A program made the position numbers and the translations under genes. From AcAMD-5 sp044343935 (GTDB taxonomy: Bacteria; Actinomycetota; Actinomycetes; S36-B12; UBA5976): 64,000 bases of DNA. The DNA lies in assembly GCA_044343935.1 (NCBI GenBank), contig JBIJDU010000002.1, positions 57,608 through 121,607 of the forward strand. Reading direction: 5' to 3'. Under the pieces are notes generated by a model, which did no database searches, had not been told where the DNA came from, and saw nothing but the letters and a program-made list of their open reading frames with translations. Shown piece after piece: positions 1 through 8,213 of the stretch (position 1 is the stretch's first letter; each line of letters begins with the position of its first letter).

Positions 1-1
1 G

Positions 2-1267
2 GATCGACCAAAAGATCTAGTTAACACTGGCGCAAACCAAACAATTGAACAGCTTGAATTGTTCTTAGCTGCAACAAAAAATGTGGTTGATCTCGATAGT
101 GCTTGGCCGGCAGAGATGTGGTGCAACGAAATTCAGTTAGCGTTAAAACAATCTGGCGTGATTCATTTGAACCCAAGATTTAATGAACCATTGCTACCAA
201 CTGACCCATGGCAGGGACCAACAGCAGCTCCTGCGATTAACTCAAGAAAGATGGAAAGGTTTGTCGCAGCACATTTACTAAATGGCAAACGTGGCGTAGT
301 GATTTGTAGTGGTGATGAGATTGAACATGCTGGTGAGATCGCACAAAAGTTGAATTGGCCACTAATCGCTGAGCCGGTCGGCACGCTTCACCCGAATTTA
401 ATTCCTAGTGGTGCATTAGTCGCTGCAAAATTCACTGATCAAATTGAAGTAGTGCTGACCGTTGGGCGTGCTGGTTTAGCTCGCGGCATTAATTCTCTAA
501 TTAATACCAAACCAAGAATTGCGGTAAAGGTGCCAACTGCGTTAACCAATGTCACAGCAGTAGCGCAAAGCAACGGAGAACTTGATCTTGATTCACTTTC
601 TGCTATTGGACATGATTGGCTAAACAATTGGCATGACCAGGCAAGTACATTAAGAACAGAAATCGATAAAATAGTTTCATCAGGTGCACTAGGTGGACTA
701 AATGTTGCAGATACGCTGCTGACTAATTTGAAATCACAAAATCTACTTCACGCAGCAGCAAGTTTGAGTTTGCGTGATTTAGATTATTTAATGAAACCGA
801 ACTCAATTGGCCTACTCACCGCTAATCGTGGGGTAAACGGAATTGACGGCATTGTGGCTTCTGCAATTGGAGCGTCAATTGCTTGGCAGCGAACTGGTGG
901 TGGGCAGGCTTACTGTTTGTTGGGTGATGTTGCGCTGCTTCATGATTTAGCGAGTTTGACCATTCCAAAAACTGAGTTCATGCCCAATTTACGGTTAGTG
1001 GTAGTTGATAACAATGGGGGTGGGGTTTTTAGCACGATTGAACAACGAGGAGTTGCGGGATTTGAGCGAGTGTTTGGCACGCCACATCAAGTCAACATCG
1101 CAGAGTTGCTACGCGGCTTCGGCATTGAGGTAACTGAGGTTAATAGCACTTCTCAGTTAGCAAGCCTTGTTAAAGATGCTCCAGGCTTATCAGCGGTTGT
1201 AATTTCTGGTGTTGATCGAGAGATTGAGGCTAATCTCAGAAAAGAGATTGTTAATTTAACGCGTTGA
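2..1267 (+). CDS. menD: SEPHCHC synthase MenD (5' partial)
   Basis: Thiamine-diphosphate enzyme that joins 2-oxoglutarate to isochorismate in menaquinone synthesis. The frame is open from the first bases of the window. It reads DRPKDLVNTGANQTIEQ before any usable start, matching the RPPEL..GANQTI segment of MenD, so the N-terminal part lies outside the window and the TTG at 59 is not the real start. The C-terminal ThDP-binding segment is clear: GDVALLHDLASL around 922-960, then VVDNNGGGVFSTIEQ around 1001-1045. The final 17 bases overlap the end of the convergent menF. The N-terminal pyrimidine-binding domain cannot be examined. Confidence 0.93.
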   Translation, partial: DRPKDLVNTGANQTIEQLELFLAATKNVVDLDSAWPAEMWCNEIQLALKQSGVIHLNPRFNEPLLPTDPWQGPTAAPAINSRKMERFVAAHLLNGKRGVVICSGDEIEHAGEIAQKLNWPLIAEPVGTLHPNLIPSGALVAAKFTDQIEVVLTVGRAGLARGINSLINTKPRIAVKVPTALTNVTAVAQSNGELDLDSLSAIGHDWLNNWHDQASTLRTEIDKIVSSGALGGLNVADTLLTNLKSQNLLHAAASLSLRDLDYLMKPNSIGLLTANRGVNGIDGIVASAIGASIAWQRTGGGQAYCLLGDVALLHDLASLTIPKTEFMPNLRLVVVDNNGGGVFSTIEQRGVAGFERVFGTPHQVNIAELLRGFGIEVTEVNSTSQLASLVKDAPGLSAVVISGVDREIEANLRKEIVNLTR

Positions 1268-2522
1268 GTATCGCTTTAAATTTTGCCGCTGACTCGGCTA
1301 ATTCAGACTCTGGGGTGGAGCCGGCAACAACCCCACAACCGGCATAGAGTCGAAGTGAATTTGTCTCAACTTGTGCACATCGAATCGCAAGTCCTAAATC
1401 ACCATCGCCATTGCCATCAATCCAGCCAACCGGTCCGGCATATCTGCCACGATCCATTCCTTCTACTTCGGCAATGAGATCGCGAGCGCGCTCAGTTGGT
1501 GTACCGCAAACAGCTGCAGTTGGATGCAGTGAACCTGCTAGTACTAAAGCTGGTGCGTTATCTGCTACCACCGCGGTTACTTCGGTTGATAGGTGGGCAA
1601 CATTTGCTAACTGCAGCACAGTAGGTGAATTTGGCACAACTAAATCGGTACAATGAACTGCGAGCGCTGCGGAGACTGATTGAACTGCATAGTCATGCTC
1701 ATGTTGATCTTTGTCGCTTGCCAACAATTTCGCTTGAAGTAATTCATTGTTGTTTTCATCTTTGTTCTGCGTAATGGTGCCGGCAAGAACTCGAGAAATA
1801 ATCCCATTACCTCGTTTGCGAAGCAGCATCTCTGGGGTAGCACCAACTAAGCCATCAACATAATAAGTCCAGCAATCTGGAAAAGTGTTGGCGAGGTTCT
1901 CAATTAGATATCGGACATCAATTGAATTTTGGGTCTTAACAACTAAATCTCTGGCAAGAACTACTTTGTCGATATCACCGTGATTAATTTTTGCAACCAA
2001 CTCAGCAACAATTTCGCCCCATCTAGCTTCGGGCAGTGTGCCACCAACTATTTCAATTGCCCCTGGTGCAGTTGGCGCTAAATGGGGTTTTTTGAGCGCG
2101 GCTAACGCTTCGATTGGGTCGGTGCCATCACTGGTGGTGATCCAATTCTTGCCATCAGTTTTGCCAATAACAACTTTTGGCACAATCAAAACACTCGGTA
2201 TTGGTTGTGCTCTAAAACCAAATGACGCAAATGCAAAAGCACCAGTTCCAGTGACTTTTACATCATCAGTTACTTTTGAATTTTTCACCAAATCGCGCCA
2301 CCAACGATGGGCGCGTGAGAATCTTTCTTGCCCCAAAATTTCAAATGAAATTGTTTCACCGATTGCGATCATGCCAGTTCGTTCGCGCAGCCAAACTGCA
2401 ATTTTTTGATTTGCGGTTGATTTGGGCAGCAACCGCAGCAGATCGCCTGGATCTGAAATTTCTTTGGTTTGGAAGTTAAGGCTAGGTGCTAATTGCTCAA
2501 CTATTGCGGCATTGCTCACCAA
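1251..2522 (-). CDS. menF: Isochorismate synthase (MenF/EntC type)
   Basis: Chorismate-binding enzyme converting chorismate to isochorismate, the committed step towards menaquinone. The 423-residue protein has the family landmarks: KVVLAR with the catalytic lysine near residue 186, PEMLLRK at about 230-236, SLHPTAAVCGTP at about 331-342, and EVEGMDRGRYAGPVGW at about 352-367. These fit isochorismate synthase better than anthranilate or aminodeoxychorismate synthase. The start is either TTG at 2522 or the adjoining GTG at 2519, and neither has a strong Shine-Dalgarno. It converges on menD, which makes the enzyme using its product, and is divergent from menG across about 60 bp, presumably a shared promoter region. 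Confidence 0.92.
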   Translation of the reverse strand: MVSNAAIVEQLAPSLNFQTKEISDPGDLLRLLPKSTANQKIAVWLRERTGMIAIGETISFEILGQERFSRAHRWWRDLVKNSKVTDDVKVTGTGAFAFASFGFRAQPIPSVLIVPKVVIGKTDGKNWITTSDGTDPIEALAALKKPHLAPTAPGAIEIVGGTLPEARWGEIVAELVAKINHGDIDKVVLARDLVVKTQNSIDVRYLIENLANTFPDCWTYYVDGLVGATPEMLLRKRGNGIISRVLAGTITQNKDENNNELLQAKLLASDKDQHEHDYAVQSVSAALAVHCTDLVVPNSPTVLQLANVAHLSTEVTAVVADNAPALVLAGSLHPTAAVCGTPTERARDLIAEVEGMDRGRYAGPVGWIDGNGDGDLGLAIRCAQVETNSLRLYAGCGVVAGSTPESELAESAAKFKAILNALN

Positions 2523-2582
2523 ATAAGCCTAGAGCCAACCGGCCAATTCTGCGCGCTTGAGTAGGTAGGGCAAGATTGCCTC

Positions 2583-3290
2583 GTGGATAACTTTCGAGCT
2601 GACCTAACTAAACAACCCGATGAAGTTCAGGCAATGTTTGATCGGGTAGCAAATCGCTATGACCTAATGAATGATCTGCTCTCGTTGGGTCAAACTAAAA
2701 GTTGGCGCCGCGCCACGGTGCGAGCAATTAAGCCAACATCTGGCGAGCTGATATTGGACTTAGCTGCTGGTACTGGCACCTCGACGGCAGCAATTGCAGA
2801 AACTGGAGCTACTGCAATTGCATGTGATCTATCAATTGGAATGCTAGAAGTAGGAAAAAAACGTCATCCGCAATTAACCTTTGTTGCCGGCGATGCACTG
2901 ACGTTGCCATTCGCTGATGAAACTTTTGATGCCGTGACAATTTCATTTGGCATCCGAAATGTGAATGATGTGACTAAAGCACTGCAAGAAATGTATCGAG
3001 TTACCAAACCTGGTGGCAGATTGGTCATTTGTGAGTTTTCTACCCCAGAGGTCGGTTGGTTTCGTAAGATTTATCAAAACTACTTAATTCGGGCGCTCCC
3101 TAAGGTAGCTGGCAAGTTTTCGAGCAACCCAGTTGCCTATCAATATCTGGCTGAATCCATCCTGGCATGGCCCAATCAAGCCCAATTTGCCTCACAAATT
3201 CAGCAGATTGGCTGGACTGAGGTGGCTTGGCGGTCGTTAACGGGTGGCATTGTGGCGCTGCATCGGGGCGTTAAGCCCACAACTAAATGA
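2583..3290 (+). CDS. menG: Demethylmenaquinone methyltransferase
   Basis: SAM-dependent C-methyltransferase of the UbiE/MenG family, which adds the ring methyl in the last step of menaquinone synthesis. The 235-residue product starts at GTG. It shows the N-terminal FDRVANRYDLMNDLLSLG segment, SAM motif I LDLAAGTGTST at about residues 58-68, and the later ITISFGIRNV-like and RVTKPGGRLVICEFS segments typical of UbiE proteins. It lies just upstream of nuoA and divergent from menF. In an actinobacterium without evident ubiquinone synthesis genes the menaquinone role is the natural reading. Confidence 0.93.
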   Translation: MDNFRADLTKQPDEVQAMFDRVANRYDLMNDLLSLGQTKSWRRATVRAIKPTSGELILDLAAGTGTSTAAIAETGATAIACDLSIGMLEVGKKRHPQLTFVAGDALTLPFADETFDAVTISFGIRNVNDVTKALQEMYRVTKPGGRLVICEFSTPEVGWFRKIYQNYLIRALPKVAGKFSSNPVAYQYLAESILAWPNQAQFASQIQQIGWTEVAWRSLTGGIVALHRGVKPTTK

Positions 3291-3335
3291 TGTGGGAACA
3301 GCCACAGTAATGGGCAGGCTGTGAGCCCTAGTCGC

Positions 3336-3351
3336 CCCCTAGGATTAGGGG
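3336..3351 (+). promoter_or_regulatory. Small hairpin in the nuo leader
   Basis: A perfect 6-bp stem (CCCCTA / TAGGGG) with loop GGAT lies 33 bases before nuoA and 20 bases before the nuoA ribosome-binding site AGAAGGAGAT. It is not followed by a T tract, so it is unlikely to be a terminator. A stabilising or regulatory stem in the nuo mRNA leader is possible. I could not assign a convincing -35/-10 pair in the 94-bp spacer. Confidence 0.3.
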
Positions 3352-3384
3352 AGTTAATAGAAATTTGCCGAGAAGGAGATTCCT

Positions 3385-3744
3385 GTGGAATTAGCCTGGC
3401 CGATCGTCGGTCTGGGGCTTTTAGCCTTTGGCTTTGGCGCATTCTCGGTTATTGCGTCGGCAATTATTGGACCAAAGAAATACAACAAAGCCAAACTCGA
3501 TGCGTATGAATGTGGGATAGAAGCAACACCGCAACCAATGGGTGGCGGCAAATATCCAATTCGATATTACTTAACGGCAATGATGTTTATTATTTTTGAT
3601 ATTGAAATTATGTTCTTGTATCCATGGGCAGTTAACTATGGCACACTGGGCGTATTTGGCTTAGGTGCAATTGGATTGTTCTTGTTGATTGTGACGCTCG
3701 CCTTTTTCTATGACTGGCGACGCGGCGGATTGGAATGGGACTAA
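3385..3744 (+). CDS. nuoA: NADH-quinone oxidoreductase subunit A
   Basis: Small membrane subunit of respiratory complex I. The 119-residue length and three hydrophobic segments fit NuoA. The conserved YECGIEA..P loop and the region RYYLTAMMFIIFDIEIMFLYPW, with its acidic intramembrane residues, identify the family. The GTG start is supported by AAGGAG 7 bases upstream. First gene of a 14-gene operon: its TAA is immediately followed by the ATG of nuoB. Confidence 0.96.
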   Translation: MELAWPIVGLGLLAFGFGAFSVIASAIIGPKKYNKAKLDAYECGIEATPQPMGGGKYPIRYYLTAMMFIIFDIEIMFLYPWAVNYGTLGVFGLGAIGLFLLIVTLAFFYDWRRGGLEWD

Positions 3745-4299
3745 ATGGGTGTTGAAGAAAAACTACCTTCTGGCGTTCTGCTCTCAAGTGTTGAGCAATT
3801 AGTTGGTTATGTTCGTCGCAATTCACTTTGGCCAGCCACCTTTGGTTTAGCATGTTGCGCAATTGAGATGATGGCAATTGGCGCTGGTCGATATGACATT
3901 GCTCGATTTGGTATGGAAACTTTCCGCGCTTCCCCCAGACAAGCAGACTTGATGATTGTTGCTGGCCGAGTAAGCCAAAAAATGGCGCCAGTGCTTCGTC
4001 AGATTTATGATCAAATGCCAAACCCAAAATGGGTGATTTCAATGGGCGTATGCGCATCAAGTGGCGGCATGTTTAATAACTATGCGATTTTGCAAGGTGT
4101 TGATCACGTAGTTCCAGTTGATGTTTATTTGCCCGGCTGTCCGCCGCGGCCAGAGATGTTAATTGACGCAATTTTGAAACTACATGATCAAATTCAGAAC
4201 ACCAAGCTTGGTGTAAACCGAGTTAAGGAAATTGTGGCACAAGAGGAAATAGCGCTCAATACCAAGCCACTAATTGAAATGAAGGGATTGTTGGCATGA
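3745..4299 (+). CDS. nuoB: NADH-quinone oxidoreductase subunit B
   Basis: Peripheral-arm subunit carrying the terminal N2 [4Fe-4S] cluster that passes electrons to quinone. The 184-residue protein has the four expected ligands: the tandem Cys37-Cys38 in FGLACCAIEMM, Cys103 in MGVCASSGG, and Cys132 in LPGCPPRPE. The ATG abuts the nuoA stop and the 3' end overlaps nuoC by four bases, so translation is probably coupled. Confidence 0.97.
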   Translation: MGVEEKLPSGVLLSSVEQLVGYVRRNSLWPATFGLACCAIEMMAIGAGRYDIARFGMETFRASPRQADLMIVAGRVSQKMAPVLRQIYDQMPNPKWVISMGVCASSGGMFNNYAILQGVDHVVPVDVYLPGCPPRPEMLIDAILKLHDQIQNTKLGVNRVKEIVAQEEIALNTKPLIEMKGLLA

Positions 4300-5003
4300 C
4301 CGAGTCCAACAATCCATTAGTGCCGCAAGGCGCAACTGAGCTGCCATTAGTTGATGTGCGCGAAGGTTCATTTGGCGTGCGCGGCAGTGGTGACACTTCC
4401 GGATTCGGTGGTTTAGTTAGACGGATTTATCTACCACCAGCAGCATCTCGGCCGCTGCCTGGTTGGTTTGAAGACGTTGTGGCAGCACTTGAGCAAGCAT
4501 TAGCCGCTAAAGATTTGAAACCAGCTGATGTAATTGAACGAGTTGTCGTAGATCGAAATGAATTAACTATCAATGTGCATCGACATCACATTAAAACTGT
4601 GATGCAGCTATTGCGAGATGAGCCACGACTAATGTTTGAAATGAGCATGGGCGTGAGCGGTGTTCACTACCCACACCAAACTGATGCGGAATTGCATGCG
4701 GTTTACCACATTCGTTCGATGACGCATAACCGCCAAATTAGATTAGAAACAACAGCGCCAGACGTTGATCCTCATATCCCATCAACAGTTGATGTTTACC
4801 CAACTAATAACTGGCATGAGCGAGAAACGTACGACTTCTTCGGCATTATTTTTGATGGCCATCCAGCGCTAACTCGAATTGAAATGCCAGATGATTGGGT
4901 TGGTCATCCACAGCGCAAGGACTATCCACTTGGTGGTGTGCCAGTTGAATATAAGGGTGCAACAATTCCAGCGCCAGATCAGCGACGGATGTACTCGAAA
5001 TGA
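4296..5003 (+). CDS. nuoC: NADH-quinone oxidoreductase subunit C
   Basis: Peripheral-arm 30-kDa subunit of complex I that packs against NuoD. The 235-residue product carries the diagnostic C-terminal segment WHERETYDFFGIIFDGHP followed by RIEMPDDWVGHPQRKDYPLGG. The N-terminal 70 or so residues are variable, as is usual in actinobacterial NuoC. ATGA overlap with nuoB at the start and with nuoD at the end. NuoC and NuoD are separate genes here, not fused. Confidence 0.95.
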   Translation: MTESNNPLVPQGATELPLVDVREGSFGVRGSGDTSGFGGLVRRIYLPPAASRPLPGWFEDVVAALEQALAAKDLKPADVIERVVVDRNELTINVHRHHIKTVMQLLRDEPRLMFEMSMGVSGVHYPHQTDAELHAVYHIRSMTHNRQIRLETTAPDVDPHIPSTVDVYPTNNWHERETYDFFGIIFDGHPALTRIEMPDDWVGHPQRKDYPLGGVPVEYKGATIPAPDQRRMYSK

Positions 5004-6337
5004 CCCAAGACAATTTGATTTTTGAAACAGCAACTGAAGGTCAAGAAACTTCACAAGGACGCGTTTACACCTTGTCCGGTGGTGATTGGGATCAGGTCAA
5101 AGCGGCACCAGCAGGGGAAGCTGAGCGAGTCGTTGTAAATATGGGGCCGCAGCACCCATCAACTCACGGCGTGCTTCGGTTAATTGTTGAACTTGAAGGT
5201 GAAACAGTTACTGAAGTTCGACCAGCAATTGGCTATTTACATACTGGAATTGAAAAGAATTTAGAGTTTAGAACTTGGACTCAAGGCGTAACTTTTGTAA
5301 CCCGAATGGATTACTTATCTAGTTTCTATTCGGAGACAGCTTATTGCTTAGCAGTTGAAAAGCTTCTTGGAATTACAAATGACGTGCCAGCGCGCGCCAC
5401 CACAATTCGCGTGATGTTAATGGAACTTAATCGAATCTCATCTCACTTGGTTGCACTTGGCACAGGTGGCTTGGAACTTGGTGCTTTGACTGCAATGTTC
5501 TTAGCATTCCGTGAGCGTGAAATTGTGTTGGACATTTTTGAATTAGTAAGTGGCTTGCGAATGAACCACGCTTACATTCGGCCAGGTGGGTTAGCACAAG
5601 ACCTACCACCTGATGCCATCGAGAAAATTCGCGAAGCAATTCCACTGATTCGAAAAGGCTTTAAAGACACTGAGAACCTATTGGTTGGCAATAGTGTTTG
5701 GTTGGCGCGAACCAAAGATGTTGGTGTGCTTGATCTGGATGGCTGTTTAGCGCTTGGTGTAACTGGTCCAACATTGCGCTCAACTGGACTTGCTTGGGAC
5801 TTGCGAAAGACAAATCCATATTGCGGTTATGAAACTTATGACTTCCAAATTCCAACTGTTGAAAGCGCAGACGCATACGGTCGATTCTTGTTGCGCTTAG
5901 CTGAGATGGAGCAGTCACTACAAATTGTGGAGCAGTGTCTGGATCGATTAGCACCAGGGCCAGTAATGGTGGGCGATAAGAAAATTGCGTGGCCGGCCCA
6001 ACTTTCCATTGGTGGCGACGGTATGGGTAATTCACTTGAGCACATCAAGCAGATTATGGGCACCTCGATGGAATCGTTAATTCATCACTTCAAGTTAGTT
6101 ACTGAAGGTTTTGAGGTCCCGGTTGGTCAGGTATATCAAGCGGTGGAATCACCTCGTGGTGAGTTAGGTGTGCACATGGTTTCTGATGGTGGCACAAGAC
6201 CATATCGGGTGCATTTCCGAGATCCATCATTTACGAACTTGCAAGCAATCCCAGCTATCTGCGAAGGCGGACAAGTGGCTGATTTAGTGGCAGCGATCGC
6301 AAGCATTGATCCAGTTATGGGTGGAGTTGATCGTTAA
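5000..6337 (+). CDS. nuoD: NADH-quinone oxidoreductase subunit D
   Basis: 49-kDa peripheral subunit forming much of the quinone site with NuoB. The 445-residue protein contains GPQHPSTHGVLR near residue 50, with the His residues of the quinone pocket, then GYLHTGIEK, the RGELG stretch and a C-terminus ending DPVMGGVDR, all typical of NuoD and related to hydrogenase large subunits. About 40 extra N-terminal residues precede the conserved core. Four-base overlap with nuoC, one-base overlap with nuoE. Confidence 0.96.
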   Translation: MTQDNLIFETATEGQETSQGRVYTLSGGDWDQVKAAPAGEAERVVVNMGPQHPSTHGVLRLIVELEGETVTEVRPAIGYLHTGIEKNLEFRTWTQGVTFVTRMDYLSSFYSETAYCLAVEKLLGITNDVPARATTIRVMLMELNRISSHLVALGTGGLELGALTAMFLAFREREIVLDIFELVSGLRMNHAYIRPGGLAQDLPPDAIEKIREAIPLIRKGFKDTENLLVGNSVWLARTKDVGVLDLDGCLALGVTGPTLRSTGLAWDLRKTNPYCGYETYDFQIPTVESADAYGRFLLRLAEMEQSLQIVEQCLDRLAPGPVMVGDKKIAWPAQLSIGGDGMGNSLEHIKQIMGTSMESLIHHFKLVTEGFEVPVGQVYQAVESPRGELGVHMVSDGGTRPYRVHFRDPSFTNLQAIPAICEGGQVADLVAAIASIDPVMGGVDR

Positions 6338-6960
6338 TGACAATTAATGAGCAAACTAGAGCTGAAATGCGCGAATTAATTTCGCGTTACCCAGAACCAC
6401 GCTCAGCACTATTGCCAATGCTGCATTTAGTGCAATCAGTGGATGGTTACATTACTCAAGCTGGAATTGATGCTTGTGCAGCAGAAGTTGGATTAACTAC
6501 AGCTGAGGTTTCAGCGGTTGCTTCGTTTTATACAATGTTTAAGCGCTATCCAGTTGGTAAGCACCATATCGGAGTTTGTGTTAACTCAATGTGTGCCATG
6601 AAAGGTGGCGATGCCATCTGGAAACGCATTTCTAACGATCTTGGGGTCGGTCATGATGAAACCACTACTGATGGACAAATTACATTAGAGCGAATTGAAT
6701 GCCAAGCAGCTTGCACGCATGCACCAGTGATGACTGTTAACTGGGAATTCATGGATGACATGGATGAGCAGAGCGCAGCAAAATTGATTTCAGATTTGAA
6801 GTCAGGTGCTGATGTGAAATCGACTCGCGGGCCAAGGGTTCGAACCTTTAAAGAAGCAAGTCGCAGCATCGCAGGTTTTGATGATGGTTTAGTAGATGAA
6901 CCGGCAACTGATGCGGCAATGCTCGCTGGTTTGAATGCGGCAAAAAAGGCAGGTAACTAA
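6337..6960 (+). CDS. nuoE: NADH-quinone oxidoreductase subunit E
   Basis: Thioredoxin-fold 24-kDa subunit of the NADH-dehydrogenase module, carrying the N1a [2Fe-2S] cluster. The four ligands are visible as Cys81 and Cys86 (CVNSMC) and Cys122 and Cys126 (CQAAC). At 207 residues it has a moderately long C-terminal tail after the domain, a common actinobacterial trait. The ATG overlaps the nuoD stop by one base, and its own stop overlaps the nuoF ATG. Confidence 0.95.
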   Translation: MTINEQTRAEMRELISRYPEPRSALLPMLHLVQSVDGYITQAGIDACAAEVGLTTAEVSAVASFYTMFKRYPVGKHHIGVCVNSMCAMKGGDAIWKRISNDLGVGHDETTTDGQITLERIECQAACTHAPVMTVNWEFMDDMDEQSAAKLISDLKSGADVKSTRGPRVRTFKEASRSIAGFDDGLVDEPATDAAMLAGLNAAKKAGN

Positions 6961-8213
6961 TGACAAAGTTAGTTCCAAACTTAACGGCACATTGGGATGA
7001 AGCAGATTCGCATACATTAGTTGGCTATCAACGCCATGGTGGTTACAGCGCACTGAAGAAAGCATTTGAGATAGGTCCAGACGCAGTAATTGGTGAAGTT
7101 AAAGAATCTGGATTGCGTGGTCGTGGTGGAGCTGGTTTCCCAACCGGTATGAAGTGGGGCTTTGTGCCACAAGGTGATGGCAAACCGCACTATTTAGTTG
7201 TTAATGCGGATGAATCTGAACCAGGTGCTTGCAAAGATATTCCGTTGATGATGGCAAATCCACATTCACTTGTTGAAGGTGTGATCATCGCGTCATATGC
7301 AATTCGAGCGAATCATGCCTTCATTTATATTCGTGGCGAAACGCCTCATCCAATTCGCCGAGTTCGACAAGCAGTTGCAGCAGCATACGAAGCGAAACTA
7401 CTTGGTAAAAATATTTTAGGTTCGGGTTTTGATCTTGAGGTGGTAGTCCACTCTGGTGCTGGCGCTTATATCTGTGGCGAAGAAACGGCACTACTCGATT
7501 CACTCGAAGGCCGCCGCGGTCAACCAAGATTAAAACCGCCATTCCCAGCGGTTGCTGGTCTTTATGCCTCACCAACTGTGGTTAACAATGCCGAGACTAT
7601 TGCTTCAGTACCTGCGATTATTAATAACGGTGCAGCTTGGTACAAATCATTTGGTACCGAAAAATCACCAGGCATTAAATTGTTCGCAGTATCTGGCGAC
7701 GTAAAGAGCCCGGGAATTTTTGAAGCTCCGCTTGGTATCACAATGCGAGAATTAATTGATTATGCCGGCGGCATGGTTAGCGATCGGCCAGTTAAATTTT
7801 TTGTACCTGGTGGATCATCCGTACCACTGTTAACACCAGAGCATTTAGATGTTCCGTTAACTTATGAAGATATGGCAGCTCACGGCACCATGCTTGGCAC
7901 TGGAACCCCGATGGTGTTTGACACTTCTCGTAGTGTGACCCAGGCGGTAGTGCGTTGGATCGAGTTTTACAAACATGAATCATGCGGAAAGTGCACACCA
8001 TGTCGCGAAGGAACTTATTTCATGGTTGATATTTTGAAGCGACTGGAGAAAGGAAAAGGCGAGATTTCTGATCTAGATTTGTTGGTTGATATCTCTGCTC
8101 AAATTTCTGGTCGAAGTTTCTGTGCTCTTGGTGATGCGGCAGCAACGCCAATTCCAGCCGCGCTTAAATATTTCCGGGAAGAGTTTGAAACTAAGTTAGT
8201 AGGTGCAAAGTGA
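6960..8213 (+). CDS. nuoF: NADH-quinone oxidoreductase subunit F
   Basis: 51-kDa subunit holding FMN, the NADH site and the N3 [4Fe-4S] cluster. In the 417-residue protein GRGGAGFPTGMKW (about 54-66) is the NADH/FMN glycine-rich loop, ADESEPGACKD follows, and the cluster ligands are Cys342, Cys345 and Cys348 (SCGKCTPCREGT) plus Cys388 (RSFCALGD). One-base overlap with nuoE and GTGA overlap with nuoG. Confidence 0.97.
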   Translation: MTKLVPNLTAHWDEADSHTLVGYQRHGGYSALKKAFEIGPDAVIGEVKESGLRGRGGAGFPTGMKWGFVPQGDGKPHYLVVNADESEPGACKDIPLMMANPHSLVEGVIIASYAIRANHAFIYIRGETPHPIRRVRQAVAAAYEAKLLGKNILGSGFDLEVVVHSGAGAYICGEETALLDSLEGRRGQPRLKPPFPAVAGLYASPTVVNNAETIASVPAIINNGAAWYKSFGTEKSPGIKLFAVSGDVKSPGIFEAPLGITMRELIDYAGGMVSDRPVKFFVPGGSSVPLLTPEHLDVPLTYEDMAAHGTMLGTGTPMVFDTSRSVTQAVVRWIEFYKHESCGKCTPCREGTYFMVDILKRLEKGKGEISDLDLLVDISAQISGRSFCALGDAAATPIPAALKYFREEFETKLVGAK